Shown: positions 16,493 through 24,831 of the stretch, piece by piece
Layout of the letters: each line of letters opens with the position of its first letter
Numbering within the stretch: the stretch's first letter is position 1
Assembly (NCBI GenBank): GCA_021805735.1
Contig: JAJZEE010000035.1
Span: 1 to 33,846, forward strand
Direction: 5' to 3'
DNA from: Bacillota bacterium
Lineage (GTDB): Bacteria; Bacillota; Bacilli; Alicyclobacillales; SLC66
DNA: 33,846 nt
Notes under the pieces: generated by a model
What the model was told of the DNA's origin: nothing
What the model saw: only the letters and a program-made list of their open reading frames with translations
Databases searched by the model: none
Position numbers and translations under genes: made by a program

Positions 16493-17416
16493 GTGGGTGA
16501 AGGATACCATCATTTTTCAATCGAAACCGTTGGTGATGGAGTTTATGTAGCGATTCCTGACGGAGGCAGTAATGCAGGGATCGTGAATCTTGGTGACAAG
16601 ACCTTGATTTTCGACACCTTTACCACAATTGGTCCAGCCAGAGAACTTAAAAAAGCGGCTGAGCGCCTCACGGGTCGCCCACCTTCCCTTGTTATCAATA
16701 GCCACGCTCATGCCGATCATTATCAAGGGAATGTTGTTTTTGCCGATGACGCGATACTTATTGCCTCGATCAAAACCAGAAATGCTATCGCAGAAGAAGG
16801 TCTGTTCCGATTGGAACGCATGAAAAATTCCATGATGGAACAAGCGAACAGCCTTCGGAAAAAGTTGGGGCAAACATCTAATGAAAACGAAAAGATTCAG
16901 CTTGACGCAATCTTAAATGAATATGACGAGTTCTTTGAAGACTATCCCCACCCCAAAGACATTCGCCTCCCTGTACTGATTTTCGAACAATCGCTTACCT
17001 TTCAAGGTTCTCGTCGAATGGCAAAGTTAATGACATTTGGTGGAGCACACTCACCCTGCGATGCAGTATTGTGGTTACCGGATGAAAAAATCTTGTTTGC
17101 TGGCGACTTGATTATTCCTAACGACAACCTGATTTTAAGTCAAGGGAATCCAGAGAATTGGCTACCCATCCTGAAGCAGTTGGAAGCTCTAGGACCAACT
17201 ATCATTGTGCCTGGCCACCGTGGAATCATCCCGGCGGATGAAGGATTTGCTTGGGCGCGATACTATCTGAACTATGTTACTGATCTGGCAGATGAGTTGA
17301 GTCCTTGCGGAAATTCTACAGTATCACTTGAAGATTTAGCAGCCCCACCGGGATGTCGTCACAATTGGTTTATACAGAATATGGACTTTCTAATTAAACG
17401 ACACTCGTTAAACTGA
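16493..17416 (+). CDS. metallo-beta-lactamase-fold hydrolase
   Basis: 307 aa from GTG preceded by AAGGGGGAG; HAHADH motif (INSHAHADHYQGN), later GDLIIPNDN and PGHRG motifs. Confidence 0.9.
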   Translation: MGEGYHHFSIETVGDGVYVAIPDGGSNAGIVNLGDKTLIFDTFTTIGPARELKKAAERLTGRPPSLVINSHAHADHYQGNVVFADDAILIASIKTRNAIAEEGLFRLERMKNSMMEQANSLRKKLGQTSNENEKIQLDAILNEYDEFFEDYPHPKDIRLPVLIFEQSLTFQGSRRMAKLMTFGGAHSPCDAVLWLPDEKILFAGDLIIPNDNLILSQGNPENWLPILKQLEALGPTIIVPGHRGIIPADEGFAWARYYLNYVTDLADELSPCGNSTVSLEDLAAPPGCRHNWFIQNMDFLIKRHSLN

Positions 17417-17462
17417 GAGATGCCATTGCACAACCATTGGATGAAAGATCAGGTGAGCGCCG

Positions 17463-18002
17463 ATGCAAGTAACATTTGTAGAATATAGCCAGTCAGACCA
17501 AGACGGAATTGTTCATTGGTTGACATCTGAAACGTGGGAATATTTCGAGACACCGTCGCCAACGCAAGAAATGGTCGTAAATTGGGTATCAAATGGGCAT
17601 TTTCATGGTGAGCGTGCGAGGTCATTTTGGATTCAATCGGAAATCGGAGAGAATGTTGGGTTTATTTCAGTGTTTGAGATACGGGATCCAGTTCCAAGAA
17701 TCGATCTTCGAGTCAGTGCATCCTATCGTAGGATGGGCATTGGAAAGCAGGCACTTCGCTTCATCGCTGATTTTATATTTCGGGAGTTCCCAATGGCCTT
17801 GCGAATTGAAGGTAACACAAGGCAAGATAACATCGCGATGAGAAAGACATTTGCAGCTTGCGGATGGGTGAAGGAATCACACTACCGAGCATTGTGGAAA
17901 ACAGACACAGGAGAGTATGTAGCATCTATTGGATATGCAATTATAAAACAGGATTGGTTGAATGGAACCGTGACGGCAGTAGACTGGAACGATGAACCAT
18001 GA
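17463..18002 (+). CDS. GNAT-family N-acetyltransferase
   Basis: 179 aa; central VSASYRRMGIGKQALRFIADFIF (acetyl-CoA-binding R/QxxGxG/A-like motif) and NxRQDNIAMRKTFAACGW. Confidence 0.85.
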   Translation: MQVTFVEYSQSDQDGIVHWLTSETWEYFETPSPTQEMVVNWVSNGHFHGERARSFWIQSEIGENVGFISVFEIRDPVPRIDLRVSASYRRMGIGKQALRFIADFIFREFPMALRIEGNTRQDNIAMRKTFAACGWVKESHYRALWKTDTGEYVASIGYAIIKQDWLNGTVTAVDWNDEP

Positions 18003-18017
18003 GTCGGCAAACAAACA

Positions 18018-18035
18018 GGGAACCCGAAGGTTCCC
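18018..18035 (+). terminator. short hairpin just downstream of the GNAT gene (weak terminator candidate)
   Basis: GGGAACC-CGAA-GGTTCCC, 7-bp perfect stem; no strong U-tract. Confidence 0.35.
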
Positions 18036-18087
18036 CGAGACGATGGAATTGATGACTGCCGGGATGCCACATTCATATTATAGAAAA

Positions 18088-18128
18088 GCTAAATCAGACG
18101 CGGAAACAACTCTAGAGTTGTCTTTAGC
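18088..18128 (-). terminator. nested hairpin terminator candidate for the sigma-54 activator
   Basis: Minus strand GCTAAA-GACAACTCTAGAGTTGT...TTTAGC followed by TTTTCTATAAT; contains the 16-bp perfect palindrome ACAACTCTAGAGTTGT (18106..18121). Confidence 0.5.
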
Positions 18129-18253
18129 ACATCCCTCCAGCTTCTTTATGAAGTGGACAAGCTACCCTCCGTCAAGTGCTCCGTTCCGTTTTCCAACGCA
18201 ACCACACCCTCTCTTCCATCGTCAAACAGTATCGTGCCCCGGGTCCAGTCACT

Positions 18254-19708
18254 TCATTCGCGATGGTGCTGCCATAGCCCATATTTTTTCATCTTGGATT
18301 GCAATGTCTGGCGCGGAATTCCTAAGATGGCTGCGGCGTTTGCGATATGTCCGCAGCTTTTTGTCAATGCTTCCTGAATCCACAGGCGCTCGCTGCGAGC
18401 GAGCCGCTCTGACAAAGATAGGATCAGAGCACCGTCCGTGCCAACCACATCGTCAGTGACCGTATTCGGTTGATCATTCACTGGGCGAAGGTCGCGAAGC
18501 AGGTACGCCGGCAAATGATGACGTTCTATAAGGTCGCCATCCACCACGATCATCGCCGCCTCGATGGCATGTTTCAACTCTCTGACGTTGCCGCGCCACG
18601 AAGCGTTCACAAGAATACTCTGGGCATCCTCGGCCAAGGCGCGCACGGATTTTCCAAAACGCCTGTTATAGAGCGCGATAAAATGATCGATCAACAGCGG
18701 AATATCCGCAGGCCGTTCTGCAAGCGGAGGCAGGCGCAGCGCGGCCACCCTCACCCGATAGTAGAGATCCGCCCGCAACTGGCCTGATCTTACAGCCTCC
18801 TCCGGGTCGACATTCATGGCGGCCACAATGCGGACATCAACGGGTATGGACTTATTGTCACCCAAACGGCGAACCTGTTGATCTTCCAAAACTCGTAAAA
18901 GTTTAGCCTGTAAGTCTGGCGGCATGGAATTCAGTTCGTCGAGAAACAGAGTGCCGCCATGTGAAAGCTCAAAAAGACCCGGACGGTTCTCCGCGCCAGT
19001 AAAGCTGCCCTTGACGGTTCCAAAGAGGATCCCCTCCAGCAACGCCCCAGGCAATGCTGCGCAATTTTGCGCGATAAAGGCGCAGCCCGATCGGGCGCTC
19101 GCACTGTGAATCCCCTGCACAAGCAGTTCTTTCCCGGTGCCCGTTTCTCCGTACACAAGCACGGGAGACGATGTCTCCGCCACCTTTTTTGCCATCTCCA
19201 CCACACGTGAAACCTCAGGAGTGGCCGTCAACAGGTCCGCCAACGACCAGACCACGCCGCTGACACCGCGTGCGCCTTTGCCTTTGGCGCCGGGCTGTGA
19301 TAGGCGTGCTGCCTGGAGGTCGACGACGCGTTCAGCCAGGTGCTTCATCTCGGTCATGTCCGCAGCGATCTCGAGCGCCCCGATCAATCGATCGCCCGCA
19401 TATACCGGTCTGGTGGTATTTGTCGTATGCACTTCGTCGCCCCGGTAGTTTGTGTAGGTCTGTCGGCGATATGAGATTGTTTCCTGTGAGCGTAAAACGC
19501 GCAGCAGTGAACTTGTCTCTTCATTGAGCGACGGGAATACATCAAGCAGATGCCGTCCGACCACCTCGTTTGTCTGCAACCCGTCCAGCCGACCCGCGCT
19601 GTCATTGTAGTAGATTGTAAAGCCACGAATATCAACAGCGTGGACGCCGACATCGACCCCTGACAAAACGGCTGTCAACCAGGCATGATCATTCGCTTGC
19701 TCCGTCAT
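18254..19708 (-). CDS. sigma-54-dependent transcriptional activator (PAS-AAA+-Fis HTH, RocR/Rtp-like)
   Basis: 484 aa; N-terminal PAS, Walker A GETGTGKE, GSFTGA variant of the GAFTGA loop, LFLDELNSMPPDLQAKLLRVLE, C-terminal Fis HTH ANAAAILGIPRQTLQSKMKKYGL. Confidence 0.95.
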   Translation of the reverse strand: MTEQANDHAWLTAVLSGVDVGVHAVDIRGFTIYYNDSAGRLDGLQTNEVVGRHLLDVFPSLNEETSSLLRVLRSQETISYRRQTYTNYRGDEVHTTNTTRPVYAGDRLIGALEIAADMTEMKHLAERVVDLQAARLSQPGAKGKGARGVSGVVWSLADLLTATPEVSRVVEMAKKVAETSSPVLVYGETGTGKELLVQGIHSASARSGCAFIAQNCAALPGALLEGILFGTVKGSFTGAENRPGLFELSHGGTLFLDELNSMPPDLQAKLLRVLEDQQVRRLGDNKSIPVDVRIVAAMNVDPEEAVRSGQLRADLYYRVRVAALRLPPLAERPADIPLLIDHFIALYNRRFGKSVRALAEDAQSILVNASWRGNVRELKHAIEAAMIVVDGDLIERHHLPAYLLRDLRPVNDQPNTVTDDVVGTDGALILSLSERLARSERLWIQEALTKSCGHIANAAAILGIPRQTLQSKMKKYGLWQHHRE

Positions 19709-21035
19709 GCAACCAGTCCTCCGGACATAACACTCGCTCTATTTTGACTTTACGATCCCGCACTGCTTTCACGATGAAGGACTGCTCAGACAACTCATGG
19801 GAGCGACCGCTTTCATCAAACAGGTAAATCTGTTCGGAACTTCGTCTGACTGTTCCCTCTGCTGCTGCTGCAGAGGCTGCCGTGTCATGGTCATCCAATC
19901 CTGCAGGCGATACGTAGGCATCCTGATACGCGTGACTCGCAGCAGTGTCATGGACGACGTAGAACTCCGGCGGAACACCTTTCATTCGCGCTTTGTGTTC
20001 CAAAACCTCCATCATGCGAAGGCGCTGTGACTCGTCTTTCACATCGACGCCGCGAAAGACTTTTCTGTTTAGCAAGCGCTGCGCAAGATCCCGCAGCACG
20101 TCATCGGCGTGGCTTGACCACAGATGCATCGCTGTCCATAACACGCCGTCATCCAGTTCCAGATATTCTGCCGTTCGCGCGTTGTCGGTCGCGTCAAGCG
20201 ATCCGTCGAGCAAAGCGTTCAGGCCGCTGAATCCGGGCAAATACGCACCGATCATCTGGGCTCTTTGCAGCAGTTTCTCGATCATGACTTCGGCAGCGCG
20301 AGTCGCTCCGTGGAAATACACATGCAAATACATGTAATAGCGACACATGATGTAGTCTTCGGCGATGCTCTGCCCTTTGTGGAGATCCAGACCAACTTCC
20401 GGTTCCCCCGCGACTTCGCCGATCCGCATGACGTGAATGAGCCACTCCACATCGAACGTTCCGTACCCAGCCCCTGTCATCAGTGCATCGCGCAGGAGAT
20501 AATCGATCCGGTCCGTATCCAGTTGACTGGACAGCAACTTGACAACCGCCCGTGAGGGTTCAAATCGCTTCTCGACAATCTGGGCCACCTGTTCGGAAAA
20601 TCCGGACTCGTAACCCTCCAGCACCTGATGCACTTCCGTCAACGGAGATCGGATGATCGCGGTCGTCCACAATTCGTGACGTTGTGAGGTTACGGCCTCC
20701 AGCGCGTGGGAAAAAGGCCCATGTCCGATATCATGAAGCAGGGCAGCGGCAATCGCCGCGTTGCGATAGGCCCTGACATCTGCCCGCAATTCGCCGTAGT
20801 TTACCGCCCCCCGCCATTCCGCAGAGGCGTCAAGCACCCGTCGCATGAGGTGCGCCACACCGAGGGAATGCACAAACCGCGAATGTTCCGCGCCTGGATA
20901 AGCGATGTTCCCAAGGCCCAGTTGTCTGATCCTGCGCAACCGTTGGAATTCAGCCGTATTGATCAAGTCGATCACCAAACGGTCGCTGTCGTCGAACGCA
21001 ATGAGGTTGTGCACCGGGTCGCGAAAGCTCTTCAC
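19689..21035 (-). CDS. HD-domain phosphohydrolase (YwfO/dGTPase-like)
   Basis: 448 aa; KSFRDPVHNLIAFDD, HSRFVHSLGVAHL, LLHDIGHGPFSH, DTDRIDYLLRDALMTGAGYGTFD. Confidence 0.93.
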   Translation of the reverse strand: MKSFRDPVHNLIAFDDSDRLVIDLINTAEFQRLRRIRQLGLGNIAYPGAEHSRFVHSLGVAHLMRRVLDASAEWRGAVNYGELRADVRAYRNAAIAAALLHDIGHGPFSHALEAVTSQRHELWTTAIIRSPLTEVHQVLEGYESGFSEQVAQIVEKRFEPSRAVVKLLSSQLDTDRIDYLLRDALMTGAGYGTFDVEWLIHVMRIGEVAGEPEVGLDLHKGQSIAEDYIMCRYYMYLHVYFHGATRAAEVMIEKLLQRAQMIGAYLPGFSGLNALLDGSLDATDNARTAEYLELDDGVLWTAMHLWSSHADDVLRDLAQRLLNRKVFRGVDVKDESQRLRMMEVLEHKARMKGVPPEFYVVHDTAASHAYQDAYVSPAGLDDHDTAASAAAAEGTVRRSSEQIYLFDESGRSHELSEQSFIVKAVRDRKVKIERVLCPEDWLHDGASE

Positions 21036-21178
21036 TGAGGATCCCCTTTTGAGCGCTTGTTTGTATCTTCACTCTACCAATAACCCTCGGTAGCGTAAAG
21101 CAGGAAGTCGCCCCTGAACCGCGAATGTAGTTGTAAAGGTAGTCTGTGCGAGGACAGACTGCGAAGCGAGGTGCGAGT

Positions 21179-22150
21179 GTGAACGCCTATGAACAGAGTG
21201 TGCTCAAAGAATGGATGGTAGCCGCAACCGCGCCGCAACCGTTCACAGTGACTTTGACAAGACGCCTTACAGGCAAAGCGCGCGCCGTTATGAACCTGGC
21301 GGCGCACGTCGCCCCCGTTCGCGGATCCGCCTTGGCGGATCGACTTCGCGACACTGTCCGTGACATGATCGTCCGAACGCTCGAACAGGCGGCGACAGCC
21401 CATCAGTACGCAAAGGTGGAGCAGACAATTCGAACCCTCGGCGGCGCTGCCACATCTGCCAGCGAGATACGACTTTTGCCTCTTGAAGTTAAAGATGAAA
21501 CCGCTCGGCTTATGGCGCGCGGACAGACCTTTGCAGTATCGATTGAAGGAGCGACCGCCGGATTCGTGACATCGCTGTTCGAAGTCATTCCTGGCCTTCA
21601 GGCCTGGGTGATTCCCACGATTCTCGCTGATCTGTACGCAACGCTGTCATTGATGGCCCAAAACGCTGTGCAAATCGGATACAGTTACGGCTATTCTCTG
21701 CAAAATCCGGAGGATCTGCCTCATATTCTGGTCGCCATGGCCCCGTGTGAAGAGGACGCCCAGATTGTTGAGGCCAAAGTGGCCGCCCATTTGGCCATGC
21801 GAAGTGCAGGCAGCGTACTCGCCCGAACAGCGGGCGAACACCTGTCTCTGCGCTTGGCCGCCGGAGCTTCGCCCGCCGTCGCGCAATTGCTCGACGTGCT
21901 CGCAACCAGACTGGCCCTGGCATTCGCGGAAAAAGAAGTGGCCGTACTGGTTCCGTTCCTGGGCGCTGTGGTTCAGGGCTCCGTCAACGCCGCCTTTGCC
22001 AAAGCGAGTTACCATGGCGCAAAACGCTATTTTCAAAAATTGCATATGATCGACCGCTACGGAGATGACTATGTGCTGCAGCAATCGCGGAGAATGGAGG
22101 ATGGTCACAGGCGACAGCCGACCATCAATCCCGATTCGGCGGCAGGATGA
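21179..22150 (+). CDS. EcsC-family-like protein
   Basis: ORF 21146..22150; likely start GTG at 21179 (VNAYEQSVLKEWM). Motifs suggestive of EcsC (ADLYATLSLMAQNAVQIGYSYGY; VPFLGAVVQGSVNAAF). Confidence 0.65.
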   Translation: MNAYEQSVLKEWMVAATAPQPFTVTLTRRLTGKARAVMNLAAHVAPVRGSALADRLRDTVRDMIVRTLEQAATAHQYAKVEQTIRTLGGAATSASEIRLLPLEVKDETARLMARGQTFAVSIEGATAGFVTSLFEVIPGLQAWVIPTILADLYATLSLMAQNAVQIGYSYGYSLQNPEDLPHILVAMAPCEEDAQIVEAKVAAHLAMRSAGSVLARTAGEHLSLRLAAGASPAVAQLLDVLATRLALAFAEKEVAVLVPFLGAVVQGSVNAAFAKASYHGAKRYFQKLHMIDRYGDDYVLQQSRRMEDGHRRQPTINPDSAAG

Positions 22151-22181
22151 CCGCCCCTGCCGAGCGACCCCGTTACACCTG

Positions 22182-22309
22182 CTAGGGGAGCAGTGATAAA
22201 CCCAATTTAGGCATGCGCACAGCGGTAGATATAGCGTCCGACTGAAGCCTCGGACGCTATATCTGGAGTGACCGCGCCTGCTTTGCGGACTTTATCACTG
22301 CTCCCCTAG
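22182..22309. repeat. 128-bp palindromic/MITE-like element with 19-bp perfect terminal inverted repeats and internal 15-bp hairpin
   Basis: TIRs CTAGGGGAGCAGTGATAAA (22182..22200) and TTTATCACTGCTCCCCTAG (22291..22309); inner arms AGATATAGCGTCCGA (22227..22241) / TCGGACGCTATATCT (22250..22264). Confidence 0.88.
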
Positions 22310-22357
22310 TCGGCTGCATCATAGGAGACCCGCATGCCGCCGCGCGGCACCGCCAAT

Positions 22358-22496
22358 GGAATGAAAAAGCGCCTACGGCGTTTTTCAGGGATGAAAGTGA
22401 CTCGCCTGGACGGATCATGCATTGCACTGCAGCGAGTTTTGCGGCCTTTCGGCCGCACCTGTTTGAGCGGCAGTGCAATGCATGATCCGTCCAGGC
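22358..22496 (-). repeat. palindromic repeat element, copy F (27-bp perfect stem, 39-nt loop)
   Basis: Arms 22404..22430 and 22470..22496 (GCCTGGACGGATCATGCATTGCACTGC); loop identical to the copy at 5892..6030; same total length of 139 bp. Confidence 0.92.
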
Positions 22497-22529
22497 CTGG
22501 CACTGATGTCCGTATCTTCCGGTGTAGCG

Positions 22530-22970
22530 TCAGAACGCTTGCGACCACGTGAGCAGAATGCGTGTGCGCACGTGGGATTCAGTGCGCGCATCAAAGTTGA
22601 TCACCGCGTCAATCGCTGCCTGTAATTCACCCGATTCCTGCAGCACGTCAAGCCTGTGCGTGACGATCGTAAAAGTGAGCACTCCTTCGGCGAGTCTGTA
22701 ATGTCCTTTCGTAGGACCTGACAGCGCAAACTGCGTGTAACTCTCCAACGCACCCTGCCGGAACACTTCCACGCGCCGCTCCGCCCCTGCGCCGAGGAAG
22801 CGTACGCTCGTGACCGCCCCCGCAAAATCTTCACCCGGTTCAAGAAATACCGCTTCACGGCAGTATCCATCCACAAAATGAATGGAGGCCTGCGCCGAAA
22901 CCTCGGCGGCGCCAGACAGTATGCGGATCGTTCCGTCTAAAGTTCTCCCGTCCTGCCTTTTATGAGTCAT
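22530..22970 (-). CDS. ywiB: DUF1934 / YwiB-like beta-barrel protein
   Basis: ORF 22530..22991, likely start MTHKRQDG at 22970; DUF1934-like body (FLGAGAERRVEVFRQGALESYTQFALSGPTKGHYRLAEG); next to speB-speE as in Bacillus. Confidence 0.78.
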   Translation of the reverse strand: MTHKRQDGRTLDGTIRILSGAAEVSAQASIHFVDGYCREAVFLEPGEDFAGAVTSVRFLGAGAERRVEVFRQGALESYTQFALSGPTKGHYRLAEGVLTFTIVTHRLDVLQESGELQAAIDAVINFDARTESHVRTRILLTWSQAF

Positions 22971-22980
22971 CGATTGGCAA

Positions 22981-23865
22981 TTACAGCGCAAAAGAAAGCA
23001 GCGCTTCGCGGATCAGTTTCGCGGCGACGATCTGCGTTTGTTCAGTGGGGTCAAGGACCGGCGCCACTTCGACCAAATCGAAGCCGACCACCTGCAGATC
23101 CTTCATGGCGTGAACGGCGGCGAGCAACTCCCTGGAAGCGACGCCGCCCGCCTCAGCCGTACCCGTACCCGGCGCGAAAGCGGGATCCAGAACATCGATG
23201 TCAATCGTCACATAACAGGGTTTTTGCCCAATCTCCGCCAGGACCGACTGCAGCGGCTCAAGGACTTGAAACGGATGAAAGTTGGTGTGTTCTCTGGCGT
23301 AGGCAAATTCTTCACGGGTTCCTGAACGGATGCCAAACTGATAGATACGTTTGGGCGGAATCAGGTCTGCGATTTTTCGGATCACAGCCGAATGCGACAG
23401 CGGCTCTCCTTCATACTGCTCGCGCAGGTCCGTATGCGCGTCGAAATGCAGAATGCGCACATCGGGAACCCGCTCCAAAACAGCGCGCGCCGCACCAAGA
23501 GTAACCAGATGTTCTCCGCCCAGACCGATGGGCAGTTTCCCGTCGTCCAGCCAGCGGCCAACATATTCGCTGATCATGTCGAGGCTGCGCCCCGGATTGC
23601 CAAATGGCAGCGGGATGTCCCCCGCGTCGAAAAAAGCTACATCCTCCAAGTGTCGATCCAGGTACGGGCTGTACTCCTCAAGTCCTACGGACACCTCGCG
23701 GATACGCCGCGGCCCGAGCCTGGTTCCTGGGCGAAACGATGTGGTCCAGTCCATGGGCATCCCGTAGATGATCGCCCTGGCCGAATCGTACGAGTCAGTC
23801 GCTCCGATAAACGTGTTGCCAGAGTAAGCAGGATCGAAAGCTGCGCGGTGTGAGTGAGCGGTCAT
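22981..23865 (-). CDS. speB: agmatinase (ureohydrolase)
   Basis: 294 aa; [74 protein letters not shown]. Confidence 0.95.
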   Translation of the reverse strand: MTAHSHRAAFDPAYSGNTFIGATDSYDSARAIIYGMPMDWTTSFRPGTRLGPRRIREVSVGLEEYSPYLDRHLEDVAFFDAGDIPLPFGNPGRSLDMISEYVGRWLDDGKLPIGLGGEHLVTLGAARAVLERVPDVRILHFDAHTDLREQYEGEPLSHSAVIRKIADLIPPKRIYQFGIRSGTREEFAYAREHTNFHPFQVLEPLQSVLAEIGQKPCYVTIDIDVLDPAFAPGTGTAEAGGVASRELLAAVHAMKDLQVVGFDLVEVAPVLDPTEQTQIVAAKLIREALLSFAL

Positions 23866-24695
23866 CGCGCCGTCAGCTCCTGTACGAAACGCGGCAGTTG
23901 AAATGCGGCCGCGTGAAGTTCTGGCGTGTAGTAGCGTGTCTGGAGCTCGCCTGTTCGTTGCTGATCGGCAATCACAGCCGGATCATGGAGCTTTGACCCT
24001 ATGGTAAAGCTCCAGAGCCCGCTCGGATAGGTGGGAATCGCCGCCAGATAGAGTTTTGTCACCGGGAAAATATCCGCCACATCGCTTTGCACTCGGCGGA
24101 TCAGATCCCCGTGCAAAAAGGGCGATTCACTCTGTGCCACGAAAATGCCGTCCGGTTTTAGCGCGCGACTGATCGCCTGGTAAAATTCCTTGGCAAACAG
24201 GCCCACTGCAGGCCCGATCGGATCTGTGGAGTCTACGATAATGACATCGTATTCATCCACCTTATCACTCACATGAGCGATGCCGTCAATGACGCGCACA
24301 TCCACTCGCGGGTCGGTCAACGCAACGGCGATCTCCGGCAAATACTGCTTGGAAAGTTCGATGACACGTCCGTCAATCTCTGCCAATACAGCCTTCTTCA
24401 CCGTATGGTGTTTGATAATCTCACGCATGACTCCACCGTCTCCACCGCCTACAACCAGGATGTTCTCCGGCTTGGGATGCGCCGAAAGGGCTACATGCGC
24501 AATCATTTCATGATACACAAACTCATCGCGAAGAGTGGTCATGACACAACCATCGAGAACAAGCATACGTCCCCATTCCACGGTTTCAATCATGGCCAGA
24601 TCCTGAAACTCCGTGCGTTCCGTATGTAGCGTGTGGGTTATCTTCGCCGTAATCCCATAGTCTGGTGTCTGTTTCTCTGTAAACCAAAGATCCAT
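23862..24695 (-). CDS. speE: spermidine synthase
   Basis: 277 aa; [88 protein letters not shown]. Confidence 0.97.
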   Translation of the reverse strand: MDLWFTEKQTPDYGITAKITHTLHTERTEFQDLAMIETVEWGRMLVLDGCVMTTLRDEFVYHEMIAHVALSAHPKPENILVVGGGDGGVMREIIKHHTVKKAVLAEIDGRVIELSKQYLPEIAVALTDPRVDVRVIDGIAHVSDKVDEYDVIIVDSTDPIGPAVGLFAKEFYQAISRALKPDGIFVAQSESPFLHGDLIRRVQSDVADIFPVTKLYLAAIPTYPSGLWSFTIGSKLHDPAVIADQQRTGELQTRYYTPELHAAAFQLPRFVQELTAR

Positions 24696-24727
24696 ATATT
24701 ACCACTCCTTCTGGGCAATCCGTTGGT

Positions 24728-24733
24728 ATTATA
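24728..24733 (-). promoter_or_regulatory. extended -10 promoter element for speE-speB-ywiB
   Basis: Minus strand TGATATAAT, upstream of the speE start at 24695; no convincing -35. Confidence 0.45.
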
Positions 24734-24831
24734 TCATGCTGGTCGCCAAAATAAACCGCATGCGCAGATTCATCGGGCGTTTGAACAAGGTCTTGCAAGG
24801 TGATAATGGGTACCGTCAAGGGGGTGCCTCT

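Noticed and set aside
22334-22552. ORF 22334..22552 and the similar parts of 5874..6179, 5756..6136 and 22306..22548 (shared peptide such as KKRLRRFSG..RLDGSC)
   Set aside because: The similarity comes from the palindromic DNA element itself and appears in several frames and both strands; stem changes preserve base pairing, not protein.
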